Assembly (NCBI GenBank): GCA_963824085.1
Contig: CAWGNT010000001.1
Location: 1 to 44,606, forward strand
DNA length: 44,606 bases
Source of the DNA: JARRNE01 sp963824085
Lineage (GTDB): Bacteria > Pseudomonadota > Gammaproteobacteria > Chromatiales > Chromatiaceae
Direction of reading: 5' to 3'
Of this stretch, positions 16,973 through 25,093 are shown piece after piece. Under the pieces are notes generated by a model. That model did not search any database. It saw only the letters and a list, made by a program, of their open reading frames with translations, and was not told where the DNA came from. Both the position numbers and the translations under genes were made by a program. Every line of letters begins with the position of its first letter. The stretch's first letter is position 1.

Positions 16973-17326
16973 ATGCATATAACCCCTGCCGCTTTCTTCT
17001 CTGCTTTGGCCCACGACACGCGCCTTCGGTGCCTGCTGCTCCTGCTGGATCAAGGCGAGCTTTGTGTGTGCGAGCTGACCCACGCCATCGGTGCAGTGCA
17101 GCCGCACACGTCGCGGCACCTTGCGCAGCTGCGCGAGGCGGGACTGGTCACGGATCGGCGCGCCGGGCTCTGGATCTACTACCGGATCAGCCCTGACCTG
17201 CCGGACTGGATGCTCGAGGTGCTGCATACAACGGCAAGAGGCGTTGACGGGTTGAACCCGTACGCGACCGACGCGGCTGCGCTTGCCGAGATGGCGAATC
17301 GCCCTAGTGCACTGCGCTGCGCGTGA
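16973..17326 (+). CDS. ArsR-family transcriptional repressor
   Basis: A 117-aa winged-helix metal-responsive repressor. Residues about 3-85 form the DNA-binding domain (LAHDTRLRCLLLLLDQGELC and QPHTSRHLAQLREAGLVTDR). Cys31 and Cys33 in ELCVCEL form the helix-3 thiolate pair used by ArsR proteins that sense As(III) or Sb(III); there may be a third ligand near the C-terminal Cys. The start at 16973 is chosen because it begins the domain (MHITPAAFFSALAHD); an upstream GTG at 16934 would lie inside the operator. It precedes a DUF318/ArsP-type permease and a CxxC thioredoxin-like protein, a familiar combination suggesting metal(loid) or thiol-compound efflux. Confidence 0.9.
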   Translation: MHITPAAFFSALAHDTRLRCLLLLLDQGELCVCELTHAIGAVQPHTSRHLAQLREAGLVTDRRAGLWIYYRISPDLPDWMLEVLHTTARGVDGLNPYATDAAALAEMANRPSALRCA

Positions 17327-17333
17327 GGTGACT

Positions 17334-17678
17334 ATGACTCTTTTCTGGTGTCGGGCGCTGAGTGGCGGGCGCCGAGCCCTGCTCGCTAGACGGAGCTCGG
17401 CCGACTTTTCACTTCTGGACCAGAGGGGACGGACCGCTCCCGTCGGCGGTGTCGGCAGGGAGAAGGCTGTCGTCAAGCTACGTGGACGAATTCACAGCGT
17501 CCCCCCGTGGGCGCGGCACTTCGGAAGAAACGAAAGACCCGAATCGGAACGGTATATGTTCCTCGACGATGCGCGGCATGCGTCTACCCGCGCCGCCCTC
17601 GGCTCGGCGGTTCGCGTAGCGCTGGCGCCACGGGGAGCCCTGGTCCATCCCTGGCGGGGAGTGGCAGCAGGTGTTTGA
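17334..17678 (+). CDS. Doubtful 114-aa ORF between the repressor and permease genes
   Basis: An open frame beginning MTLFWCRALSGGRRALL, 7 bp after the repressor stop, with a GAGGTG ribosome site about 4 nt before its ATG; it overlaps the permease start by 8 nt. Such packing is what a real operon gene would show. Against it, third-position GC is lower than in its neighbours, the product is Arg-rich and no motif is recognised. It may instead be a 344-bp spacer or the remains of a decayed gene. Confidence 0.3.
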   Translation: MTLFWCRALSGGRRALLARRSSADFSLLDQRGRTAPVGGVGREKAVVKLRGRIHSVPPWARHFGRNERPESERYMFLDDARHASTRAALGSAVRVALAPRGALVHPWRGVAAGV

Positions 17679-18624
17679 GCGTTTCGGCGATTTTGTAGCC
17701 TACCAGCTCATTGGACTAGGTCCGGCGTCGAGCGCGGGGGCTGCCGTCCAGTTCTTCGTCATGGACGTGACCAAGATCTTCCTGCTGCTCGTCCTGGTCA
17801 TCTACGTGATGGGGCTGTTGCGCACACTCGTCTCACCGGAGCGGGTGCGCCAGATCGTGCGCGATCGTCCCGATTGGCAAGCACGGGGCCTGGCGGTGAC
17901 ACTGGGGGCGTTGACACCCTTTTGCTCTTGCTCGTCCGTGCCGCTCTTCATCGGTTTCGTCGAAGCAGGAATCCCGCTCGGCGTCACCTTCTCGTTCCTG
18001 ATCGCAAGTCCGATGATCAACGAGGTCGCGGCGGTGATCCTCGTGGGCGTGCTGGGCTGGAAGCTCGCCGCCCTTTACGTGTTGGCCGGACTCCTGGTTG
18101 CCTGGTTCGGTGGTATCGCCATGCAGGCATTCCGACCCGAGCGTTGGGTCGAGGACTACGTTTGGAAGATACGCGTGGGGCAATCTCAAGACATCGAGAC
18201 GGACGACTCGTTGGCGGCCCGCCATCGATACGCCGTCGGCGAGGTGCGAGAGATTGTCGGCAGGATCTGGACCTGGGTGCTGCTGGGAATCGCGGTGGGT
18301 GCCCTGTTCCACGGCTTTGTGCCCGCATCATGGGTCACGAGCAACTTGGCCGGCCACGCCTGGTACACGGTGCCCGGGGCCGTGCTGTTGGGTATCCCGC
18401 TCTATTCAAACGCCACCGGAGTGATACCGGTTGCCGAGGCCATGCTAGGCAAGGGGGTGGCCGTCGGAACCACTCTGGCACTCATGATGAGTGTGGCGGC
18501 CCTGTCGCTGCCGGAGATGCTGATCTTGCGTAAGGTCATCCGCTGGCAGGCCCTGGCCGTCTTCGCCGGCGTGCTGGCGGTCGGCTTCACGCTGGTGGGC
18601 TGGGGCTTCAACTGGATTGCGTGA
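17671..18624 (+). CDS. DUF318/ArsP-type permease
   Basis: A 317-aa inner-membrane permease of the UPF0718/DUF318 family, which includes the organoarsenical exporter ArsP. About eight to nine hydrophobic segments are visible. The hallmark TPFCSCSSVP places Cys85 and Cys87 in the first half, and the related SNATGVIPV block marks the second half of the internal duplication. The GTG start at 17671 follows a GGGGAG stretch. Its neighbours, a Cys-type ArsR repressor upstream and a CxxC thioredoxin-like protein 22 bp downstream, suggest export of an arsenic- or thiol-linked substrate, but the true substrate is not shown. Confidence 0.88.
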   Translation: MFERFGDFVAYQLIGLGPASSAGAAVQFFVMDVTKIFLLLVLVIYVMGLLRTLVSPERVRQIVRDRPDWQARGLAVTLGALTPFCSCSSVPLFIGFVEAGIPLGVTFSFLIASPMINEVAAVILVGVLGWKLAALYVLAGLLVAWFGGIAMQAFRPERWVEDYVWKIRVGQSQDIETDDSLAARHRYAVGEVREIVGRIWTWVLLGIAVGALFHGFVPASWVTSNLAGHAWYTVPGAVLLGIPLYSNATGVIPVAEAMLGKGVAVGTTLALMMSVAALSLPEMLILRKVIRWQALAVFAGVLAVGFTLVGWGFNWIA

Positions 18625-18646
18625 CGATCTCGGAGGTTAGAAGACG

Positions 18647-18883
18647 ATGAAGAACATCAAGGTGCTGGGCAGCGGCTGCAAGAGCTGCGAGACCACAGCG
18701 AAACTAATCCGCATCGCCGCCGAGCAGGCGGGGGTGGAGATTGAGCTTCAGAAGGTGACCGACATCGGCGAGATCATGGCCTACGGGGTCATGTCGACGC
18801 CGGGCGTCGTGGTCGACGGCGAGCTGGTCCACGCAGGGGGTCTGCCAGGACCAGACGATGTCCGCCGCTGGATCGCGGAGTAG
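18647..18883 (+). CDS. Small thioredoxin-like redox protein (redox-active disulfide protein family)
   Basis: A 78-aa cytoplasmic protein with a thioredoxin-like fold. The active site is Cys11-Lys-Ser-Cys14 (GSGCKSC), and the cis-proline loop is MSTPGVVVDG. It matches the 'redox-active disulfide protein 2' or MTH895-like family that often follows DUF318 permeases. GGAGG lies 9 nt upstream of the ATG, and the permease stop is 22 bp away, so the genes are co-transcribed. It probably keeps the permease cysteines or the substrate reduced (inference). Confidence 0.9.
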   Translation: MKNIKVLGSGCKSCETTAKLIRIAAEQAGVEIELQKVTDIGEIMAYGVMSTPGVVVDGELVHAGGLPGPDDVRRWIAE

Positions 18884-19312
18884 GGACGGGTTCGCCGGGG
18901 CGAAGGGGTGTTCTCCCTGCTCCGTGGGCGGAGCCTGGGGATATCCGGGTCCCGTCATCATGCCGAGACCCATCCCGCCGTACGTGCGGCCCACCATTCC
19001 TTGACCGGGGCGGCGCTGGAGCCATGACCGGTAGCACCCTAGCTCAACGGGCACTTGGGGTGAGGGCGGGCTTGCAGAACACGCTGTAAGTACGCCCATG
19101 TACGCTCGACGGCGGCGTCTATGCCGCCTGTTTCCGCCGACCCACCCAAACCCCCGCCTCTCCGGCCGTCCGAGCTGACGGAGGGGGCTAATCAGCGCTC
19201 CCGATCCCGTGTTCCGGGGATTTCATCTTCACGGCAGTGTCTTTCTTCGTGGTGAACATGTTTCTAGGGCGAATGGTCGAGGGGCCGCGGGGGTCCTGTG
19301 GCACGCTCAGGT
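18884..19312. other. Gap between convergent genes with a dispersed repeat
   Basis: This stretch of 429 bases lies between the thioredoxin-like gene and the 3' end of the SulP gene. It holds repeat copy B (19056-19157). A Gly/Met-rich frame on the minus strand around 18900-19000 starts inside the repeat and runs into the thioredoxin gene, so it is not called. Confidence 0.5.
19056..19157 (+). repeat. Dispersed palindromic repeat, copy B
   Basis: The core ACACGCTGTAAGTACG (from about 19079), CCATGTACGCTCGA and a perfect GGCGGC-N6-GCCGCC hairpin (19111-19128) follow the same order as copy A at 9722-9824 in the opposite orientation. The G-rich left end (about 19056-19070) and C-rich right end (19141-19157) form an imperfect inverted repeat. 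Both copies are about 100 bp and intergenic. Confidence 0.55.
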
Positions 19313-21064
19313 TCAACACTCCAGAAAGATCCGCTTGTCGCAGTGGGCACAGATGGATTTGTCCAGCTTCTGATACATGCCGTGGATGGCCGCCTCCTTC
19401 GTGGCAAAGACGTTTCTCACCTGCGCCTCGTCCATGCAGCCGCACTTCTCGAGCATGTCCCACACGCCTTGCTTGACGTTGATCAGGTAAAGTGCTCCGC
19501 CGTCCGCTCTGCGGCGGTGGGCCTCTTGCGCAAGGGCTTCGGCCCCTTGGAGATCGACGAAGTTGATGCCGCTCGCGACGATGGCAAGGTGTTTCTGGTC
19601 AGGGTGCTCCGCGCGCAGCCGATCGAAGGCCTGCTGGACATGGTTCACCGAGCCGAAGAACAACGAGCCGTCGATGCGGAGGATCCGAAGCTGTGGGCAC
19701 TGCGGGAGATCGGAATCGGTCGAGAAGGCGCGGTCGGGGGAACGAGGGTCCGGGGTGCGCGTGACGATGCGCGGGCGCGATGTCTTATCGAGATAGAGCA
19801 CCAGGGAGAGCAGCACGCCGGCGAAGATCGCAAACTCCAGCTCCAGAAACAGCGCGGAGAAGAAGGTTACGGCAAAGACGCTCGTCTCCCGCTTGGATGA
19901 GTGGAGGATGTGACCGATCTCCTTGAAGTCGATCAGTCCCCAGGCGACGAGAAACAAGATCCCTGCCATAGCGGCCTTGGGCAGATAGCTTGCTAGCGGC
20001 GCGACCAGGAGCACGATCACCATCAGCAGGAATCCAGCGAAGATCGCCGCCAGCGGTGTGCGCGCGCCGGCCTCGTAGTTCAGGCCGCTCCGGTTGAAGG
20101 AGCCGGTGGCGACGTAGCCGGAGAAGAAGGAGCCGGCAACGTTCGACAGCCCTTGGGCGATGAACTCCTGGTTCCCATCGATGCGGTAGCCGCCGCGGGC
20201 TGCCAGGGCGCGTCCAATAGATACTGCCTCCGTAAGGGCGAACAGGGTCACGGCCAGGGCCGAGGGCGCGAGCTGTCTGATATTCTCGATCGTAAGAACT
20301 GGAGCCGAGAGTGGCGGCAGGGTGGCTGGCAGGGCACCGACGGTGGCGATGTGCGTCATTTCGCTGCCTAGCCACAGGTCGAACAGGACAGCGACAACGC
20401 TTCCACCCACCATCGCGCCGATCATGTACGGGAAGCGGGGCACCCAGCGTTTGACGCCGATGCCGAGCAGCAGGGTCACTGCCGCCACGATCGTCGCATA
20501 GGGGTTGATGTCGACCACGTGACGGCCGAACTCCAGCAGAATGTCGTGGAGATGGCCGCCACTGTCGATGCTCATGCCGAAAAAGTGTTTGAGCTGTTTA
20601 GCGGCAATCAGGATGGCCGCACCGGCAGTGAACCCGATGACGACGGAGTGCGAGATGAAATTCACCAGGGCGCCCATGCGTGCGAGCCCGAGGGCGAGCT
20701 CGAACAGCCCGACCATGAAGGTCAGGGTGAGGGCGAGGGTCACGTAGTCCGGTGAGCCCGGGACCGCCATGATCGAGAGGGCGGAGAACAGGACCACAGA
20801 GGCCGCCGTCGTGGGGCCCGAGACCAGGTGCCGGGAGGAGCCGAAGAAAGCGGCGATCATGGCGGGCACCATGCCGGCATAGAGACCGTACTCGGGGGGC
20901 ATGCCGGCAATGGTGGCGAACGCCACGCCCTGCGGCAGGACCACGATGGCCCCGGTGAGGGCGGCCATCAGATCGGCCTTCAACTCGGTTCGCCCGACAT
21001 CGGGCAACCAGCTCATGAAGGGCATCAGGAAGGCCCAGCGGGTCGGAATCTGCATCGTAGTCAT
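19313..21064 (-). CDS. SulP/SLC26 anion transporter with STAS domain and Cys-rich tail
   Basis: A 583-aa inner-membrane transporter. Residues about 28-430 form the SLC26 membrane domain, with LPQGVAFATIAGMPPEYGLY in the first helices and FFSGYVATGSFNRSGLNYEAGA in the second repeat. About 455-555 are a STAS domain (LRILRIDGSLFFGSVNHV; IVASGINFVDLQGAEAL). After the STAS domain comes an extra tail, CGCMDEAQV followed by SICAHCDKRIFLEC, in which Cys572, Cys575 and Cys583 with the earlier CGC could bind a metal. Family members move sulfate, bicarbonate or other anions; this sequence does not show which. Start ATG 21064 has GAGGA about 10 nt upstream; ATG 21055 is an alternative. Confidence 0.92.
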   Translation of the reverse strand: MTTMQIPTRWAFLMPFMSWLPDVGRTELKADLMAALTGAIVVLPQGVAFATIAGMPPEYGLYAGMVPAMIAAFFGSSRHLVSGPTTAASVVLFSALSIMAVPGSPDYVTLALTLTFMVGLFELALGLARMGALVNFISHSVVIGFTAGAAILIAAKQLKHFFGMSIDSGGHLHDILLEFGRHVVDINPYATIVAAVTLLLGIGVKRWVPRFPYMIGAMVGGSVVAVLFDLWLGSEMTHIATVGALPATLPPLSAPVLTIENIRQLAPSALAVTLFALTEAVSIGRALAARGGYRIDGNQEFIAQGLSNVAGSFFSGYVATGSFNRSGLNYEAGARTPLAAIFAGFLLMVIVLLVAPLASYLPKAAMAGILFLVAWGLIDFKEIGHILHSSKRETSVFAVTFFSALFLELEFAIFAGVLLSLVLYLDKTSRPRIVTRTPDPRSPDRAFSTDSDLPQCPQLRILRIDGSLFFGSVNHVQQAFDRLRAEHPDQKHLAIVASGINFVDLQGAEALAQEAHRRRADGGALYLINVKQGVWDMLEKCGCMDEAQVRNVFATKEAAIHGMYQKLDKSICAHCDKRIFLEC

Positions 21065-21239
21065 CGTCTAGGGGTCCTCAGGGGGAAGCGAACGAGCCGC
21101 ATAGCAGCATGCGGTAGCTGGATCTTTCGGTGATGAAACAGGTTTGGCACTCTGTGCGCGCAGCCTCCACGATCGGGGGTCGTGCCTGCGGTTGGGCCGG
21201 CCCAGAACCATCGCGGAATCGGTTGGACGGCGTGCTCGC

Positions 21240-21400
21240 TAGACGAGGGAGAGCATCTGCATCGTGATGGGGGGCGTCGAGGGCGTCGAGGGCTGGCCCG
21301 TATGATGCTCGGCCACGCGACGGCGCAGGTCATCGGCCACGCTCACTGCAACGTGCTGGTGGTCAAGGCGGCCTGGCGGCACCACCACCGACCCTCTGGC
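21240..21400 (+). pseudogene. Frameshifted C-terminal relic of a universal stress protein
   Basis: Read on the plus strand, the bases from 21261 give IVMG; two bases later (from 21275, another frame) they give RRGRRGLARMMLGHATAQVI followed by GHAHCNVLVVK. This is the end of a UspA domain (IVMG-xx-GRRGLARLLLGS, then CPVLVV), broken by a frameshift at the G-run 21269-21274. The N-terminal half is not detectable upstream. It lies between the SulP and intact usp genes, opposite in strand to both. Confidence 0.6.
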
Positions 21401-21441
21401 TCCGTTTGGACAAGGATGTCCCATTGGCTGCGATGTCGTCG

Positions 21442-21963
21442 TCAGCGCGCAGGCTTCGAAGGGGCGGCCGGCTCTCCGGCGACCCAATCCCGTACCCGCC
21501 CCATGAGTCGGCGGCCGGATCCCTCGGCTGTGCTGGGGACTATGACCAGCTCGCAGCCCGGTTGGGCGGCGACGGCCTTCGTTAGTGCCTGTGTCGGGCT
21601 TAGGAGTCCCCAGCCGGATTGGCCCACGACAAAGTAGCGCGGGTGTAAAGCAGCGACGAACTCTGCGAGCGTGCCCGTGGCAGGCCCGGATTCGACCCGA
21701 ATTCCTACGTGCGAGGTGGGCAGCTCCAGATGATGGACCATGCCGACCAAAGATGCACGGGCATGGCGGACCATGTCGGCCACGACCTGTCGTGGACTCT
21801 CAAATGGAGCATGGTCGCTTTCGCTGCCGCTCTGGTAGTCCACGATGTGGACCACCAAGAGCTCGCCTTGACACAGCGCGGCGAGCTTTGCGCCGTGGAG
21901 GATGATTCCGGATGCGCGGGAGTTGAGGTCGACGGCAGCGACGATTGCTGGATGGGTCGGCAT
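21442..21963 (-). CDS. Universal stress protein (UspA family)
   Basis: A 173-aa cytoplasmic protein with a single Usp domain. The N-terminal strand is PAIVAAVDLNSRASGIILHG and the helix-strand GELLVVHIVDY follows. The middle GIRVESGPATGTLAEFV and HPRYFVVGQSGWGLLSP lead to the closing ELVIVPS strand. The usual ATP-binding G-x2-G-x9-G(S/T) loop is degenerate here (GQSGWGLLSPTQAL), so nucleotide binding is uncertain. The ATG has a GAGGA ribosome site 7 nt upstream. It precedes the SulP gene on the same strand, 377 bp away; such pairing could fit stress-linked anion transport (inference). Confidence 0.82.
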   Translation of the reverse strand: MPTHPAIVAAVDLNSRASGIILHGAKLAALCQGELLVVHIVDYQSGSESDHAPFESPRQVVADMVRHARASLVGMVHHLELPTSHVGIRVESGPATGTLAEFVAALHPRYFVVGQSGWGLLSPTQALTKAVAAQPGCELVIVPSTAEGSGRRLMGRVRDWVAGEPAAPSKPAR

Positions 21964-22145
21964 GAGAAGGTCCTCGGGTGTCGGTTACGCAGGCGTTCAG
22001 GTTGCCAGTCCAGTCGACAGCTAGGTTACCGGACGCTCCGTAAAGAAGGCGTGAAGGCCGGGTAAAACGGACGAGAAGGGGGCGGTGAGGGATGATGCCG
22101 CGCGTGCGTATGCCACTCCCGCGAGCGGCTCGTGCGGAAGGTCGC

Positions 22146-23441
22146 CTAAGCCTCTCTCGACGGGAGCGCGGGCGCAAATTGGAGCCGAAAGACGGCGCCT
22201 TCTCCAGCACGGCTCTCCGCACTGATGCGCCACCCCTGGCGGTCGGTGATGCGCTTGACCAGGGGCAGGCCGATGCCTGCACCTCGCACCGTGCGCCTGT
22301 CGCGCTCGCAGTGCTCGAATAGACAGGCGAGCTCCTCCGGCGGAATCCCCGGGCCGCTGTCGCTCACGGTGACCTCTGTCGCGTCGAGCGTAACTCGCAC
22401 CCAGCCCTGCTCCGTGTAGGTGCAGGCGTTGCGCACGAGGTTTCCCAGGGCGATCGCCAGCAGCGGCCGCTCCACCGCCAGTGTCGGTCGCGCCGCAATG
22501 GACAGCTCGAGACTGACCGGCTTATGCCGAACCTGGGGCCGGTGGAGCTCGACCGCCTCGCGCAGGACCTCTTCCACCGAACAGGCGGGGGGTGACTTCG
22601 TTTCCCCAGGGCGCTCGCGAGCGAGCATCAACAGGGTCGTCGTGAAGTCCGACATGGCGCGCGTCGCGCGCGCGATACGGTCCAGCCGGTGGCGGATGTG
22701 CGCGTGGAGCGTTTTGTCGGCATATAGAACTTCGACCGCGCCCTGGATGACCGATAGGGGCGTGCGTAGCTCGTGACTGGCGTCCGTGACAAAGGCCCGC
22801 TCCCGTTCCACGAAAGCCCGAAGCCGCGCCAGGTAGCGGTCGAAGGTCTGCGCCAGCTCACCTAGCTCGTCGTTTGGAAAGCCCCCGCCGAGTGGGGTGC
22901 TGAGATCGGTGGCGTCGCGCCCCCGGACCCGTCCTGCCAGCTCCCGCACGGGGGCGATGACCCGCCCCGCGAGCCACCAGCCACCCGCGGCAGAAAGGAG
23001 CGTGGTCAGCGTCACTCCGACGATCAACACAAGTGCGAAGCCTTGCTCGCGGCGAGCGAGCTGCGTCTGGTCGTGGAGCATGTAGAGGGTGCGATCCGGC
23101 TGCTCATGCACCGCGACGCGGTAGCTCACGCCGTCGATATCCATCGTGTAGCGCCCTTGTGGCAGGTTCTGCAGCGCGTCGGGAAGGCTGTTTGCCACGT
23201 GGTCCGGGCGTTGCAGGTAGCCGCGCACCGTTGCCGTCTCCGGCGGTAAGGAGCGCGGGTTACGCGCGAGCCGTGCGAGGTAGTCCTCCAGCTCGGCGCT
23301 AAGGGCGTCGTCGACCAGTCGTTGCTCCAGATCCCAGGACGCCAGATAGAGACTAGTGCCGAGGATCAGGCTGACCGCGACGCCGAGGAGAGCAAACCCC
23401 GCCGCGACTCGCAGACGCAGGCTGGGCCTAAATCGCCTCAT
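22146..23441 (-). CDS. Sensor histidine kinase
   Basis: A 431-aa inner-membrane sensor kinase. Membrane segments at about 12-33 and 135-157 enclose a periplasmic domain of about 100 residues. HAMP follows (VIAPVRELAGRV), then phospho-acceptor His223 in SHELRTPLS, the N box (LGNLVRNACTYT), G1 (VSDSGPGIP) and G2 (GAGIGLPLV). The ATG at 23441 overlaps the end of the upstream regulator gene by 14 nt, so the two are translationally coupled. The N box has Arg-Asn where Asp/Glu-Asn is usual. The stimulus is unknown. Confidence 0.9.
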   Translation of the reverse strand: MRRFRPSLRLRVAAGFALLGVAVSLILGTSLYLASWDLEQRLVDDALSAELEDYLARLARNPRSLPPETATVRGYLQRPDHVANSLPDALQNLPQGRYTMDIDGVSYRVAVHEQPDRTLYMLHDQTQLARREQGFALVLIVGVTLTTLLSAAGGWWLAGRVIAPVRELAGRVRGRDATDLSTPLGGGFPNDELGELAQTFDRYLARLRAFVERERAFVTDASHELRTPLSVIQGAVEVLYADKTLHAHIRHRLDRIARATRAMSDFTTTLLMLARERPGETKSPPACSVEEVLREAVELHRPQVRHKPVSLELSIAARPTLAVERPLLAIALGNLVRNACTYTEQGWVRVTLDATEVTVSDSGPGIPPEELACLFEHCERDRRTVRGAGIGLPLVKRITDRQGWRISAESRAGEGAVFRLQFAPALPSREA

Positions 23442-24111
23442 CGTCGGCAACGCGATAGCCGAATCCCCGCACCGTGTGGAGCAGGGCGCGCGGGAACGGC
23501 TTGTCGATGGCTTGCCGCAGCTGATGGAGGTGGGCGCGCAGGGCATCGCTGTCCGGCGGCGCATCGCCCCAGATGGCCCTTTCCAGCTCCGCCCGGGTCA
23601 CGAGCCGCGGGGACTGGCGCATGAGGGTTTCCAGGATCTTCATGGGTATGGGGGCGACATCCAGGGTCTTGCCGGCGCGCGTGACACGTCGCGTTGAGAG
23701 GTCGAGAGCCAGGTCTGCAACCTGGAGTCTCCGGGAGAGGACCGAAGCCGTATGGCCGCGGCGGACGAGCGCCTGAAGGCGGGCCTCGAGCTCCAGCAGG
23801 GCGAACGGCTTGACGAGATAATCGTCCGCGCCGCTGGCGAATCCGTCCAGCTTGTCCTCCAGACTGTCGCGGGCGGTCAACATAAGCACGGGCAGGTCGC
23901 GATTGGCTTCGCGGAGCTTGGCGCAGAGCTCGAGTCCGTCTAGTCCGGGCAGCATCAGATCCAGGATGACGGCGTCGTAGTCGTTCTCCAGGGTGAAGCC
24001 GAGGCCCGCGAAGCCGTTGTACGCGATGTCAAGCGTGTGTCCCCGCTCCTCCAGGAAGTCCACGATGTTGGCCACCAGGTCCGGATTGTCTTCGATGACG
24101 AGCAGGTGCAT
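23428..24111 (-). CDS. OmpR-family response regulator
   Basis: A 227-aa regulator. The receiver has Glu7-Asp8, phospho-acceptor Asp51 (AVILDLMLPG) and the lysine of GADDYLVKPF. The winged helix includes RAELERAIWGDAPPDSDALR and ends HTVRGFGYRVADDEAI. ATG 24111 begins the receiver (MHLLVIEDNPD); the frame is open upstream to 24219 but those residues are not family-like. No strong ribosome site is seen. Paired with the overlapping kinase downstream. It is a separate system from the regulator at 14065-14727. Confidence 0.9.
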   Translation of the reverse strand: MHLLVIEDNPDLVANIVDFLEERGHTLDIAYNGFAGLGFTLENDYDAVILDLMLPGLDGLELCAKLREANRDLPVLMLTARDSLEDKLDGFASGADDYLVKPFALLELEARLQALVRRGHTASVLSRRLQVADLALDLSTRRVTRAGKTLDVAPIPMKILETLMRQSPRLVTRAELERAIWGDAPPDSDALRAHLHQLRQAIDKPFPRALLHTVRGFGYRVADDEAI

Positions 24112-24415
24112 GCGGGCTGTGGTAACAGTGTGGCGAAGAGACAGATGTCCGGGCACAGTCGGTACCGGCGACCAGAGGGACGCTGGCAGGCGCGCCGGCC
24201 TGATGAGGAGCACCGACAACCAACAGTTTACCGAATTCGGGGGGAGAGCGGACCAGTCCAGATCCTACGCACCGGCGCGGAACATGCTTCGGCTAGGTGG
24301 GACTCAAGGACGCGAACGACATGACGCAGTGAGCAACAGGGACCTGATCACACCGGATCTGAGTCGACTCCCTCCCCCTGACAAGAGAGAGTTGGCCTTT
24401 GACCCTACGGGGGAG
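24112..24415. other. Gap between yhbY and the second two-component system
   Basis: No gene recognised. A hairpin with a T-run at about 24418-24453 on the plus strand falls inside the yhbY coding end and is likely incidental. No convincing promoter for the two-component system was read here. Confidence 0.35.
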
Positions 24416-24724
24416 TCAAGAGCCTGGCAGCTCCATGGGGCTCTTCTTTTTCGGATTGGCGCGGAAGAAGGCGGCAACATTGCCGATGCGGGAGATCAGA
24501 GTCCCCGACGAGTGTGATGCGATCGTCCCGATCATGCCATCGCGCTCCGCTCGGTCGCCAGCATTCAAACGGACCTTGATCAGCTCGTGTGCGGTGAGGG
24601 CAGCATCGATCTCGCGCAGGACCGCCTCCGTAAGTCCGGCCTGTCCGACGGTGACCACGGACTTGAGGTGATGGACTCGTGCCATGAGCCATCGTCTCTG
24701 CTTGCCGGTGATTGTCTTCGTCAT
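24416..24724 (-). CDS. yhbY: YhbY/CRS1-type RNA-binding protein
   Basis: A 102-aa RNA-binding protein (CRM domain) associated with 50S subunit assembly. The family features are LTGKQRR-type N terminus (ITGKQRRWLMARVHHLK), VVTVGQAGLTEAVLREIDAA, the HELIKVRL strand and a C-terminal FRANPKKK basic tail. Length is standard. The start aligns with E. coli YhbY; no clear ribosome site is visible. It stands alone between a hairpin-rich spacer and the two-component genes; the usual neighbours rrmJ/ftsH are not in this window. Confidence 0.9.
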   Translation of the reverse strand: MTKTITGKQRRWLMARVHHLKSVVTVGQAGLTEAVLREIDAALTAHELIKVRLNAGDRAERDGMIGTIASHSSGTLISRIGNVAAFFRANPKKKSPMELPGS

Positions 24725-25093
24725 GGACGGGTCGCTGGTCGTTGCAAGTCAAACGCGGACGATCGAACCGCTTCCCCGCGCAGGGGAATTACGCCCCGCC
24801 CCCGCGACAGCGGGGGGACGGGGCGAGGGTTGGAGTCCGGTACAGCTGCGAGCAAGTATTCACGCTTTCCCACACGCCCGGTCCGCACAGCACACCCAAC
24901 GATAGCCAACTGTTTTTGGCGTAGGGTCCGCTGTGCGGACCGATGCACCACCGGCGTATTCACTGCTCGCCGCAATTCGGCGCAGGTGGCTAGGATTGCT
25001 GACACTCGTGTTAGTCGTCGTCGATGCCTTGACGATTTCCACGGCCGAAGGCATCTGCCCATCCTGCCCGCCCACGACCGCAGCGTCGCGTAC
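24725..25093. other. Hairpin-rich spacer between the DHOD-like gene and yhbY
   Basis: No gene. Two adjacent hairpins are visible: TTCCCC-GCGCA-GGGGAA near 24770-24788, and a GC stem at 24793-24824 (GCCCCGCCCCCGC against GCGGGGGGACGGGGC, with a 2-nt bulge). They lie after the nifJ/DHOD-like transcription unit and may end it, but no T-run follows. Confidence 0.4.

Noticed and set aside
18704..19099. Gly/Met-rich minus-strand frame with a lipobox-like start
   Set aside because: Starts inside the dispersed repeat, has no ribosome site and runs antisense into the thioredoxin-like gene.
24418..24453. Stem with T-run on the plus strand
   Set aside because: Inside the coding end of yhbY and on the wrong strand for any gene that would need it.
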